From the NCBI GenBank assembly GCA_013396525.1, contig VWYX01000778.1:64109-128108 (forward strand): 64,000 nt of DNA. The letters run 5' to 3'. The notes under the pieces are model-generated. The model did no database searches. It was not told where the DNA came from and saw nothing but the letters and a program-made list of their open reading frames with translations. This DNA comes from Chaetorhynchus papuensis (lineage: Eukaryota > Chordata > Aves > Passeriformes > Rhipiduridae). Position numbers and translations under genes: made by a program. Of this stretch, positions 37,695-49,750 are shown piece after piece (positions within the stretch are counted from its first letter, which is position 1; each line of letters starts with the position of its first letter).

Positions 37695-39460
37695 ACCATC
37701 AGTGTACATTTCCATTGGGAAATGATGATACAAAATCAAGTATCCAGAATTAACGAAACTGTAGTAAATCAGCTGTAGAGGTAACCTCAGTTAAAAGTTT
37801 CCACATTAGAAAACCTAACCCTGTTCCCAGAACCCTGTTAGAATTAATCAAAAGTGTCTGACTGAAACTTTCCTGAAAGGAACATTTGCATAGACACACA
37901 AAGCATGAAAAGTGTCATCACAAACAATTGTTTTTTGAATGCCAGACACATATCTTTGTGATCATAATATAATACTATTAAAGTCATATTGCTTTGTATA
38001 AATTTCTGTGAAGGTCTCCTAGTAGGTGTGATTGAGCACACTGAATAGAAAACTACTGAAACAAATAAAAATGTTGAATATATTTTATTTTATTTTGATT
38101 TATTTTATTTATATACATGATCTGAACTATATAAAGATAACATCACTGTCATCAGAGATCAGCTATACAGAAATGATACTGACAAATGTGGAGTATCTGG
38201 CACCAACACTGAAAAATAATAAATTAACAGGAGCATTTAGTTCTATTTGAGTTGAGTATTCTTGATTAGTAATGAGATTTTTTTTTACTGTGAAAATTTT
38301 GTTCTTATTCAAAATTCCTTTCTCTTTCCTTCCCCTATAAGAAGCAACTTATGTGGTCCTGATCATTATCTACTGAAAGAAATGATGTTTTTCCTTTGCT
38401 GGTAAAAGTCTAATTATTTCTTGTCTCCTGCTCCTTCTTTAGCCTTTCTGAGAAACTAATTTTGTAGCAAATCTGCCAAACGCCATACTGCCTTAGAAAA
38501 CATTCATTGTTATTTACATTATACAGTTTGTTTGCTTGTTAGCTACTGGGTTGTGTGGGTTTTTTGAGCTCTAGTTATAAAACACTCCTACAAGAACTTG
38601 TCCCACAAAATCCCTAAGTAAATTTTTATTTGACAGGACAGCCTATACACTTGGCTGCTAACAATGCTCTTCCCAGTGCAATTAAAGTTTGTATCATTAA
38701 AACCTGGGTCTTAGGTTTAGAATATAAACCTGATAATTACTGAAAAAGCTACAAGAAATATTACTTTTTTTCTGGTGATATGTGATAGCCAAATGAATGT
38801 GATAGCCAAACTGAGTAAATAATTTTCTTAGTGAAAAAAGTGTCACAAGAGGCTTCAGTAATTTTATTTTTATGTATAGTTCAACTGATAATATGATCTT
38901 TTCCTCAATTTTATATTTTAAGGGGCATCTACAGATATGTCTGGGATGACTTGGACTGACTTTTTACCTCCCCTCACCTGATTGACCCTAATTTCTACTG
39001 TTAACAGCTATGTTTATGAAGTCATAATGACATATGTGGTTACGTAATAGAAAATGTGATATCCAGATATGTGGTAAATATGAAAAATATCCTACTTTCT
39101 GTGCAATGTACCCATAGGAAATAACATATGTACAGTCCCTAGAAAAATTTCCAGTCAGAATTGTGTGTGATTGCACTTAGAGCACAAAAACTTCCCTTTA
39201 GAAGACTGTTTCCAGCTACATATAAAATTTTATCAATATTTAATTATTCAAAATGTGATTTTCCATGCATGATATCTCCTCAGGTTCAATTTAGTGAAGT
39301 GCAGGGAAAAGTGGTTGAACTACTTCCAAGAACAAAATAAGCAAACGAATTAGGTACAAGCAGAATACATCAAATGAATCTAGCTCTTACCATGACTTGG
39401 AACAGGGGTAGGAAATTTATGGAGATACCTTACAAGAATTGATCATTTACTCTGCTACTG
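37695..39460. other. Unique AT-rich DNA, no gene recognised
   Basis: Contains an ATTTT-type simple repeat at 38080-38114 and a short direct repeat of tgtgatagccaaa near 38779-38811. Nothing else was seen. Confidence 0.55.
38080..38114. repeat. (ATTTT)n-like simple repeat
   Basis: Imperfect TATTT/TATTTTATT units, interrupted once by GAT. AT-only composition apart from that. Confidence 0.85.
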
Positions 39461-39655
39461 ACCTCTCCCTTCAGGTATTTATACACACAGATGAGATTCC
39501 CCATGAATCTTCTCTTCTCCAGGTTAAACAGTCTCATCTACTTCAGTCTTTCTTTACAGGAGCGACGCTCCAGTCCCTTTATCATCTTAGTGACCATTTA
39601 TTGGAATCTCACCTCTAGCTGCATCTCCCTCTTGTACTGAGAAGCCCAGAACTGT
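39461..39655 (-). mobile_element. CR1 LINE internal fragment
   Basis: The plus-strand reading cttcaggtatttatacacac, tcttctctccaggttaaaca, gctccagtccctttatcatc, ttagtgaccatttattggaat and cttgtactgagaagcccaga follows the complement of the CR1 ORF2 tail. Neither the 3' UTR (which should lie below 39461) nor the upstream palm (above 39655) is recognisable, so both ends are lost or too decayed. Indels break every frame. Confidence 0.82.
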
Positions 39656-42006
39656 AACTTTTGCCATTTCTCACATGGCCACCTGTCACATCCAGCAATT
39701 TCTCAGGTCATGTCCCACAGTTTTGCATGTCAGCTTAAACTCTGGCAAGGGTTGTAATCCTCAGCCTGTAGTCCTACCACATCTGGTGTCATTTCAGTAC
39801 TACAGTGTATCCAAAACACCTCTATGAGACTAAAAATTTATCTTCTAGCTGAGTACGTCTCAACTGATCAATAGATTTCCTCAGTCAGCTGAACTGCTGT
39901 CCAGATTCCAAGAACAATTTAACTTGGTGATTTGATTCACTTGCCTAATCAGAGGCATAGGGAATCCCCTGTGAGATTCCGTAGTATATGCACAGCATCT
40001 GTGTTATCTGGCAAATTCAACAGAGAAGTAAGGGGAGACAGAATATCTAAGCCATTCTTGAACAGCACCAGTAAGCCAGAAAAAAAAGGCACCTTAAAAG
40101 GCATTTAAAATAGATTAATGGCAACTTAATTTATATTTTATTCACATTATTCACATTTATAGCTGAACTTACACTCTCCCCAAGTTTCGTACAATTGTCT
40201 TATTTACATCTAAATCTATATCTTAGGCTTGACCCAAATTCTGCCTGAAGAATAGGATTGAGACTCCTAAACAGAGGTACATATCACCATTTTGGATGCA
40301 AAATATTCTGTCTAGTCTCTACTTGTTGCTCCAGAAGGATTCTGATTTACTTTAGATCTTGTATTACATTTGTACAAATGTCTGGTTGGAGTTAACAATG
40401 TAATTAAATCAGAATTTTTACTTGAGTGTTCCCTTGATAGCTTCAAACATGCCAATTTCATACTCATAATACAGTGCTTTGCATCAGTGTCATGTCCTTT
40501 GCTTCTCTTCTTCAAAAAATAACTTGCATTACAGCTAATAATGTACTAATTTTTCACCAGCCCTAAAATTTGCCTTTAAAACACATACATGAATATTTTT
40601 CTAAATGAGAAATTGCTCTCAAACACTCTTTTTTCCCTACCTTTTTTTTCCCATTATACTAGTCCCTACTTAATCATCATGACGTTTTTTTATCCATGTG
40701 TTGCACAGACAATATTGGAATTAATGTCCATTTAAGAAATTATTGCAATGTACATTGAATTATCAAAACCAATGTATTTTCTCATTCAATATGCATAGCT
40801 GTGAGAGCTTCATTTTTGTACATATACAATGAAAGGAAAGCATTACTGTGCCACAAGTCAAATGCAGCAGACAAAACTCTTGAAGGTTTAGGCACATAAG
40901 CCAGTAGTCTGAACTGCTAGTTCAGCAACCAGTGTTTTCTGAGAGAATTCCCTTGAGTACATCCCATAACCTTCAGCAACTGGTATAGAAGGCAGAACTG
41001 CATCAGTACCGTGCCATGACATGTCTTTTAACCCAAATCTCTAGTGAGATGTTCATAACTAAGCAATCAAATTCCACTCATAATTGTGGGCAGTTAATTT
41101 TTTTTTTTAGTTTTTTGGATACTTTTGTACAACACCAAAAGCATCAGAGCTATCTTAGATTTATTTGACTTAATGGTGCAGGTTTGCATTAAATTTATAT
41201 AAATTTAAGTTTGATCAGTGCTTTAGCCTCTAAATTGGCTGTACACCTGACTGTTCTGAAACAGAAGCTGAGTGTTAATATATCACTGACATTTAACTAA
41301 TGTGTCTTAATTTTCATTAGACTGTGCTTACTGACTATCATATTTAGAGATTTCAACAGGCTAATGCACAGCTTGAAGAGCAAGTTTACATATTCCTGAA
41401 ATCTATCACATAGAGATATTTGGAATTTCAGTGACAAATATAGACATTTACAGTGTGACATATGTTTAGCTAATCTGGTAATTTAGAATGTCTTTACAGT
41501 TAAAAGGACACATATCACATAATTAATTTCATCCAGATGTCATAACTTGAAAGACATATGAAATGTGCCTCAAAGGAATCACTCTCCATTAACTAGCCCA
41601 GGTTACTGCTACTCTCCATTGAATACTCAGCATACCCACGCCTAAATTCAATTTTATTCAAAGGCATCTCTGCCTTTTAAAGTAGTCCATGTTATTCAAC
41701 TTGGACTACTTTAAAATTCAGTTGGATTATGCCAGTAGAAGTGATCCTAATTCTGCATTGCTTTGTGTCAGCAGTTGAAGACAAGGCTGTGAAATTCTGA
41801 AACAGTTAAAACAGATGTCCTTATATTCAGGTAACTAAATTGTTCCACTTGAAAGAGAGTCAAATTCCGATTAAGACAAGTTCAGATATCAGCTATGTAG
41901 ATATGTATGTGTAAGGTATAGATGTAGAATCCATTTTGTTGCCTGTGTTTAGGTGACCAGTGGCATGTGAAACACCCTACAACACAAGTTGATTGTCAGA
42001 TGCCTC
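39656..42006. other. Unique AT-rich DNA, no gene recognised
   Basis: The first 300 bp may hold further decayed CR1 sequence, but I could not match it. A perfect inverted repeat at 41675-41716 is listed separately. There is a T-run at 41098-41108. Confidence 0.5.
41675..41716. repeat. Perfect inverted repeat: 15-bp stem, 12-nt loop
   Basis: The left arm ttttaaagtagtcca (41675-41689) is the exact reverse complement of the right arm tggactactttaaaa (41702-41716), separated by 12 nt. The flanking bases do not extend the pairing. The stem is shorter than a typical microRNA precursor, and no target-site duplication is obvious, so neither a microRNA nor a small DNA transposon is supported. Confidence 0.95.
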
Positions 42007-42384
42007 TTAGAAGTGACTCGTGCTTCCCCTTAGTGTCAGATCACAGATGAAATCCTGAAGACATGCTGAGACTCTGCAACCTCTCAGGTGGTGTAAACAC
42101 CTTTGCTGCTCAAGGACACATTGCTGCCTGCTCTGCGATGACTTTACCTGATGGAGAACCTCTAGGTTCCCTGAGGAAAATCCTCCCACACATTCCACAT
42201 CTACCTCTCCACAGCCTGGGAGTTTCACCAGCCTTGGTAACTGCTGTTTGACAGCAGTTAAAAGTTTTGGACCACATTTAGCTTGTTTGATGATCTCAAG
42301 AAAAAAATAAACAGCAAATTGGTATAAAATGTTGCAGGAAGATAATAGAAAATGCATTTTCTGACACTGTATACAAATAATCAA
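42007..42384 (-). other. Open frame of 125 codons, unrecognised; probably not a gene
   Basis: The longest minus-strand open frame outside CR1 in this half of the window. The ATG-initiated product has a hydrophobic N-terminal third and a Gln/Arg/Cys-rich C-terminal part (SRQQCVLEQQRCLHHLRGCR). The DNA from 42020 to 42260 is GC-richer than its surroundings. On the plus strand a 62-codon frame overlaps it. I recognise no family. It could be a decayed repeat or a conserved noncoding block that happens to be open. Confidence 0.2.
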
Positions 42385-44775
42385 GAAAGCTCATCTATGT
42401 GATCGGGCAAGACAATAGAGCAGAATGTGTTAGGTTACATTATTTCTTTAGAGTGGGTGCTTTTAAATCAGAAAGATATGAAATTTTTTTAAAAAACAAT
42501 ACTACAGAACTTCAATTTTCAATATTTTAAGCATTTGATTGTCTTAAAAACCTATTTTAAGAATTGAAAAAAATGCCAACAAACCAAACTGAACTGCTTC
42601 ACTGATTTAAGAAACAAAGTTAAAAAAAGATTTTGTAATATGTAGTCTAGATAAACTAGATGAGCAAAGAAGCACAGTCTATAAGGGTAGTTCATCTTAT
42701 TCACAGATTGTAAACAAGAAATGAATAGTAGTTAAAGTTGATATACGCAAGCATAATTCAATATAATCAGACAAAATGAGAAATTAAAATTAAGACTGAA
42801 TGAGGAAATATTTGCTAACACTCAGATCTATTAGACAGATTCCCAAGGGAAATTAAAGAAAAATGAATTTTGGAGTGTTTTAAAATCCAGTTGGACAAAG
42901 CAGTGCAGGTAAACCAGCATTAAGGTAACCACAGTGTATCCAAATATATTCAAATACAAACAATTTTGTGAGCAAAAAATTTAAGAGGCACTAAGGTAGT
43001 TAGATGTGTCCTTCACATCGATATCCAGGGAAGCACTGGTTCTGGCACTCCATAGTCACTTCCTTATTTCAATTAATCCATTTTTTTATGCCACCAACTT
43101 ATAAATTCCATATTTGAAAGAAAATCATGAGGCAATTTTGAAGTAAAAAAGCTTAATCGCAAACTCCTGTTTACCTCATAAAGGTAAATCTAATTTAACA
43201 TAACACAAATTTAAACTGGGTAATATCTTTATTAATATCAGATTTCAGCATTTCTATAATGCAGTTAGAATTGTAAGTTCTGAATGTAACAAGAGAAGCA
43301 ATTAACAGAAATTTTATTCTTTCTTCTAACAAAACAGAGCTGAATTTTGATTTGGGGAAAAAGCAAAAAACAAACAAAAAACAACAAAACACCCCATTCC
43401 ATACCAAATCACAGATTAAATACATAATTTATTTATTCAAAAGTACTCTATATATGCAAAACACATGAATGTAGCATTTTTTTTTATTTAGTTCCCTGAT
43501 AACAATTGTAGCAGACCTTTATAAACTACCAAATAGATGCTAAAGAAAAGTCTGTTGGTTCGTAAAGTCCCTCTATTAATAACTGAGAGAAAATTAATTT
43601 TCCATTTTGTTATCCAGTTTAACATAAATTTCCCAAATATATGTACAAATGAATAGTAACCTTTCTTCTCAATGTCAGGATTTCTGTTTACATATCCATA
43701 GCTATCCTCATAGCAAGTCATTTAATAAAGTGATCATTTTCCATATGATAAAAAAATCTAAGATACTCTTCAATAGCAAGAGTTTTTCCATTTCCAAATT
43801 TGCTGATGTATATTCATACTTACAAAAAAACTCCAATTAAAATATATTTATTTAAAGTCAGTGATGAGACACAGGTGAGAAAGTAATGGGACAACTAAAA
43901 GACTGTTGTTTCTCATGTCTCCTAAAATAAAAATAATTCCATATAGAAAGCATTTAAAAATAAGCAAGATACAATTGCATTCTACTTAGGTACTGCTTGG
44001 AAAGGATTAATAGTTGTACTCTTCTGTAATTAAAAAAAAACCAAATTATAAACAACTGAGAAACAATGAACATGAATCATGTAAAAGCATGATCTGAAAT
44101 TATAGATAATTGTCTGGGAAAGCCATGGAACTTTTATCCATATATTTTGATGGACAGGAAGCATTAAAAAGAAACAAAGCTTTAGGGTTTTTAAATCCCA
44201 AACTTATATCTAGAAATGTCTTTCAGAAAAGACTGATCTGCATATATTTTTTTCTGCTGACATTTTTTTCTAGTTCTAGACAAAAATTGAAGTGTACAGA
44301 GAAATTCAGAAGCCTATACTGTAATTTAAATCCAAGTGAGCAATCCCTTAAAATAAATCTTGTTTAATTATTCGTTGCCTGAGAATTCATGGGAATCTAA
44401 ATTTCTGCCTGTAATATTATTCAATTGTTTATAATGTTTCTATTGTTTTGACTGCTTGTTTTGTCTCTTACATCAGAAATAATTATATACGAGAAGGCAT
44501 TTGTTGAATACAGATCTTCCATTTCTAAAGTAAATATTATGACAGTGTAAGTGTTAGATGAAAGTCAAACAGCAACACTTTTTTCCCTTTTATAGATGTT
44601 CTTCAAAGAATGAACAACTTCTCTTAATTTTTAGGTATTTATGGAAGCTTTAGTTATTTAACTAGATGAGTAGGTTTCAGCTTCCCAAATATACCTACTT
44701 TGAGACAAGTAGAAAAAAGAAAATAAAAAATATCTGTTCTACCTCTTCTCTTTGGTGTCTCTGATTGGCTAACTG
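42385..44775. other. Unique AT-rich DNA, no gene recognised
   Basis: Nothing recognised. A-rich runs occur at 43367-43390 and 44031-44042. Open frames up to 85 codons have no motif. Confidence 0.55.
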
Positions 44776-46115
44776 TGCTCTATTGGCCATATGGGATCCA
44801 CCCAAGAGTATTGATGGAGCTGGCAGAAGAACTTGCTGAGCCACTTAAGTCATTTACCAGCAGTCCTGACTAACCAGAGAGTCCCAGCTGACTGGAAGTT
44901 TGTGACTATGACGCCCATCTGCAAAACAAGTCGGAAGGAGGATCCATATAACTACAGGCTTATCAGCCTGACCTCAGTGCCAGGGAAGGCAGGGGAGCAG
45001 ATCATCTTGGGTGCCATCATGCGGCACATACAGGACAACCAGGCAATCAGACCCAGCCAGAACATGTTTGTGAAAGGTGAGCCCTGCTTGACCAACTTGA
45101 TCTTCTATGACAAAGTTACAGGCTTACTGGATGAAGGAAAGGCTGTTGTCTACCTAGACTTTAGTAAAGCCTTTGACACTGTCTTCCTCAGCATTCTCCT
45201 GGAGAAACTGTCTTGGCATGGCTGGGATGGATGCACTACTCATTGGGTGAAAGATTGGCTGGATGGCTGGGCTCAGAGAGTGGTGGTGAATGGAGTTACA
45301 TCCAGCTGTAGGCCAGTCACAAGATGGGTTCCCCAGGGCTCAGTATTTTGGACAACCCTATTTAATATCTTTATCTGTGATCTGTATGAGGGGATTGAGT
45401 GCCCACTCAGTCAGTTTACAGATGACACCAAGAATGGTAGCAGTGTTGAACCACTGGAGGGTAGGAAGTCTCTGCAGAGGGACCTGGACAGGCTGGATTT
45501 GTTGTCAGAGAGCAACAGTGTGAGTTCAATGAGGCCAAGTGTCAGGTCCTGCACCCCATGCAGGGCTACAGGCTAGGGAAAGAGTGGCTGGAAAGCTATT
45601 TACTAGGCTGTAACTGACAACAAAGAATAGATATCAAGCTCACATATGAATTCCTGCATCATTGAAGGCAACTTAAACAGAAATCCCAAACCCTTGTAGT
45701 CTGGCTGTGGAATATTCATCCAGTTTTCTCTTTGACCACTAGCTTCATCCCATCTGCTGCCCTGCAACATGCAGGCTTCTTCCGAGGTCTCTTGTGAGTA
45801 TCTTGTGATGACTTTCTGAAGGGGAACATATGTTCAAGCAACTGAATCATGTCATTTGCATCTCCTTTATATTTTGAGACAAGAGAAAATGGCCTCAAGC
45901 TCCACCAGGGGGGGTTCAGGTTGGACATTAGGAAGAATTTCTTCACTGAAAGGGTGGTCAGACATTGGAATAAGCTGCCCAGCAAGGTGGTGGAGTCACC
46001 ATCCCTGGAAGAGTTCAAGAAATGGCTGGTGCCATGGTCTAGTTGACATGGTGGTGTCTTGATGATATTGGAGATCTTTTCCAATCTTAATGATTGTATG
46101 ATTCTATGATTAAAA
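44776..46115 (+). mobile_element. CR1 LINE, best-preserved copy in the window
   Basis: The plus strand starts in the finger region with a GIHPRVLMELAEELAEPL block (about 44794-44850). It covers the reverse transcriptase palm up to about 45630, resumes at about 45866 with the ORF2 tail (GGFRLDIRKNFFTERVVRHW near 45910-45969, then VVESPSLEEF) and runs through the 3' UTR. It ends with tgattgtatgattctatgat at 46090-46109, the characteristic CR1 terminal octamer repeat. The 5' end is truncated, as usual for CR1. About 230 bp between 45640 and 45866 do not match CR1 and stand where thumb-region coding should be. The open frame 45716-46162 on the minus strand is antisense to this copy. Confidence 0.95.
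44833..45576 (+). pseudogene. CR1 ORF2 reverse transcriptase fragment (247 open codons)
   Basis: The product would be part of the non-LTR retrotransposon reverse transcriptase, which copies CR1 RNA at a nicked chromosomal site. Residues about 36-50 hold the EDPYNYRLISLTSVP block, 107-117 motif A (YLDFSKAFDTV, catalytic Asp), 166-180 motif B (VPQGSVFWTTLFNIF) and 195-200 motif C (FTDDTK, catalytic Asp pair). In motif B the usual LGP after the serine-valine is replaced by FWT, and the frame diverges from CR1 after about residue 225. The endonuclease and N-terminal reverse transcriptase parts are missing. The first codon is not a true start (TTG). The fragment is dead despite its open frame. Confidence 0.88.
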
Positions 46116-47019
46116 ATATAAGATACTAAAGGACTCAGTGTACTGATAATTTGGTTATCCAAATAAATAAATATTTAAATTTAAAATAAAGTGCAACTAA
46201 AACTAAGTAGGTATATATCTAAATTCTAAATATACAGTAGAAGGTCTTGAACATGGTGGAAGCAGCCGGTCTGGCTTATAAAGCCATTCCATCTTTAAAG
46301 CTCATGAAATGCCTGTTTTGAAGAACAATGATGGAAAGAGCGCACTCAGGTTATGGATACATGATCCTCTTCTGATTTTCTAAAAGCATAACCCATATAA
46401 CCAAAGGGTTATTGTTCTTCTCTTTCTGTCTGATAAATGAAATAGGATTAAAAAGATTGAAAAGGCATAAAAGAATATAAATTCCTTTCCCCTGTATTCT
46501 AATATTCTTTCTAATAGTCTTTGAAATTCTAATCATCTTCATGCCTCTAAGACAGAGTTAGGTAGAAGAAATCACATAAAAGAAATTATAAGTCACATGA
46601 GACAGTGTCAAACCTCCTCAGTATGCATTCCTGGGCTAAGACAACCCTTCAGGCATCTGGTAAAGAAAGTATGCTTTCCATCACACTTTCTAAAGCTCAT
46701 CAATTAGAAATACTCCAAATTTACAATAATAGCAATTGAGAGGAAATATAGAAGCAAAATCTTCAGAACCCAAAATTTCGGGGTAATGTATGGGAGATGA
46801 AAAGACATCATGGATGTTCTCAATTTAATTAGATGGGAAAGACTATTTCTGATAATAAAATAGGCAGCAATATGAAACTTATTGAAAAGATTCATACTTG
46901 GAGTAAAGATGAGGCTGGGCTAAGAAACACAAGTTCCTATATCAACTTAACTGTGTTCCAATGTGGTGAAGGCAAACTACAGTCTGTGCCACATTAATTA
47001 GCGAAAGCATACCTGGAAT
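46116..47019. other. Unique AT-rich DNA, no gene recognised
   Basis: Nothing recognised beyond AT-rich sequence. Slightly GC-richer stretches at 46240-46345 and 46600-46670 match nothing known to me. Confidence 0.5.
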
Positions 47020-47308
47020 ATTGAGGGTAGTTATTATTCAGCACTGGTGAATGATAAGATATATAACATATAAGATACTGTTCTGTTCTCCCTGTACAGG
47101 AGAGGTGCTGACAAACTGGAATAAGCCCAATGTAGGCCACCAAGGTGCTTAGAGGGATGAAGTTCTTGCAGTATATGAGGAGAGACAGAGACAAAGAAAT
47201 GGTCCTGCTCCACTATGAGAAGGAAAGATTAAAGGGAGATTGCTTTCTACAACAATTTAACAAAGGACTGCAAATAAAACAGATTCAGATGCTGATTGTA
47301 TGATTCTA
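47020..47308 (+). mobile_element. Old CR1 LINE, ORF2 tail and 3' tip
   Basis: The segment contains gaaggaaagattaaagggag (47219-47238), the CR1 block encoding the LEKRRLRGD-type stretch. It is preceded by diverged versions of the upstream blocks and followed by a short stretch to gattgtatgattcta (47294-47308), which resembles the CR1 terminal repeat. Most of the tail and 3' UTR between is deleted. No frame is open. Confidence 0.65.
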
Positions 47309-47975
47309 ATGGAGAGGGCTTAAACTGAGATGTAGGTGGTCTTTTTTATTTTTATTTTGTTTTTCAGAATAAAAACAGTGAATACTTAAAAAAATTAAAA
47401 TGTTTGTAATCGTACATTTTAGATAAAAATGTGATTCCTTGCTGTTAGATGGACCACATATCCAGTACTTTCCTAAGATTAGAGAGGACACATCATAGTT
47501 TTCCAGACTCTGTTGCGGTGCAAACGGTTTCACTATAGCTAACACTGATTTATACTTAGGCTAGAAAAACCCATGCATTTTCAAAAACATATATGATATT
47601 GATTTATGGAAATAGAAAAGTGCAGTGGCTGAGCAGGCTGAGGTCTCAGGCTCACTTGTTATTATTCATGGAAGAAAGGGACTATTTTACTTTGCCACGG
47701 AAAGTGAACAGAGCTGGTGAATACAAACCTTCTGTAGCTTTACTTTCAATATTAATGTAAAGGCTCTTCATCAGATCTGTTATTCATGGGCGAGTTTCAT
47801 CAGCAGAAGTTCTCCAAGGAAAATTGGGTACATGGCAGAATAGTTTGGAAGATATGAAACCAGGACACAATACATGGATTTAATATCAAAGAATGAGACT
47901 ACGCTCCACATTGGCTGCTTTCTGTTGCCTTTAAAATAAGTGTGCATGTGTGTGTCTGAATATAAAGCTAAATAG

Positions 47976-48101
47976 TTTTGTTCTGGGTGTTTTGAGGGTT
48001 TTTGGGGGTTTTTTTGTTGGTTTGTTGGGGGGCAGTTTACTTTGTTTTGGTTTTTTGTTTGGTTGCTTTTTTTTTTGGTTGGTTTTTAGTTTTTGGGGTG
48101 A
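47976..48101. repeat. G/T-rich low-complexity tract
   Basis: The plus strand is nearly all T and G, with runs of three, five and six G separated by T-rich spacers between 47995 and 48032. Three long G runs plus GG pairs make local quadruplex formation conceivable but not a canonical four-run motif. Confidence 0.85.
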
Positions 48102-48788
48102 TTTTTAAAGACTATCTGCTCTTTTCAGAAATTTGCTATGATTTTGGAACGGTCCACAATTAAAGCATGTTGTGGAAAACATTTTGTGTTGCAAGTAATT
48201 TTTCCCAATGCAATTTACAAAAATAGTGTAATTTAGTAAGATTTCCTCAAACATTTCAATTGTGCAGCACAGACAGAGTCCTCATTCTTCTCTGTAGCTT
48301 TTCCTTTCAAATACTCTGAAAAGCAAGACACTGTTGCTTGTGGAAAATCAGGAGCTATTTTTCATTTTATTGGAGAATTGGCTTGCAAGCTTGTCCTTAG
48401 GTAAAATATTTTCAACTATTTATCCTTAGAGGTGCAAATATCAGTGAACATTCTGTATTAGAAAGGAACAACAAACACCGATGCAAATAGCGGTATATGA
48501 CACGGTGTCATACAGTGGGATTTTATTTTCCCTTTCAGTTTCCTGAACTGTCCTTCTTTGCTCTTCCCTTTGACTTATTCCATTATTAATGAAAGGGCTA
48601 TTTTATTCTAAACTATTTTTAACATTAATTATCTTTCTTAACTTCTAATACATGCAATGAAAGTCTCAGCTCTATAAACTTAAAATTAATTCCTGCTAAA
48701 TTCAGGTAGGACACTCTGCAATACTCAGTTTTGATTTTGGTTGATATTCAATAAATCTTGATACAGAATCAAGGATTCTATTACAATC

Positions 48789-48811
48789 TTTTGTTTGTTT
48801 GTTTGTTTTTT
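48789..48811. repeat. (TTTG)n microsatellite
   Basis: Four tandem TTTG units within a T-rich run. Confidence 0.9.
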
Positions 48812-49713
48812 CACACCTCAAGTAGACTCTATAGTATTTTCTTGTTTATTTTAATTTTTTCTGTATATACAAGAGTTTTGGCTTATCATTTTTTAAATAT
48901 AGTTCAAGGATAAGATGTCTATATACTAATGAAATAATTTTTTAATATTTTGCTTGATTTTGTCCCGTTAAAATCTATTTTTAAATCCAGAAAATATTCA
49001 ATTTCAGTCATCCAGCACCATTTGTAAATGATCCCTGACAAAAACCCGAGAAATTCATTTATGGCAATGAAATCTAAAACCCTCTAAACTTTTGTTCTAC
49101 AAGCAATGAGTAAAATCTTCACAGTTGTCAAAGATGTCTTAATTCTTTGAAGCAAGTTAGAAAATAAATGGGAAAATATGCACTTCTCAGTGACAGAGGG
49201 AAACTGAAGACTTGGGCTTGTTTCAGGTTTGTATAAATATTTTGACTTAATGTTTTAATTTTCTGAATCCACATCTTGTGCACTCTGACACTACATAGGT
49301 AAATACAGTTGCATGCAAATACCCTAATCAATGGATATTTTCTTACATTATTTCCCATACCACTTTCCTTTCAGAATTTCCTAGCATTTCATTTCTTTAG
49401 TGTAAATCTAGGAACAGGGGATTTTTGTGTTTCAAAAAAATTCTGTCCAGGCTCATTTAGCTCAGATTCTGTCTTGAGTACATCATAAACAACTTAGACC
49501 ATTAAGGCAATTTTAATCCTCAAGGGAAGCAGTGAAGCATAATTTTCTTGTTCTTTAGTAAGTTCTACCTAGTGAGATACAACATAAATTTCTTTTAATT
49601 GCCACTTTATATGTAGCATGAATACCACAGCTGAAAACAGTTCTTAAAAATTAATTGAGATCATATATCAGCTAGACAACTTGTTTCAGAAAAATCTTGT
49701 TCTAGAGTTCTCA

Positions 49714-49750
49714 TTTTTTTTAAAAAAAAAAAAAAGGAAAAAAAAAAAGA
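49714..49750. repeat. T-run followed by long A-run
   Basis: Eight T, fourteen A, GG and about eleven A in succession. It could be the tail of an old processed insertion, but nothing retrocopy-like is attached on either side. Confidence 0.85.

Noticed and set aside
45716..46162. 148-codon minus-strand open frame
   Set aside because: It is largely antisense to the CR1 tail and 3' UTR, and its remaining part covers the unclassified block without any family signature.
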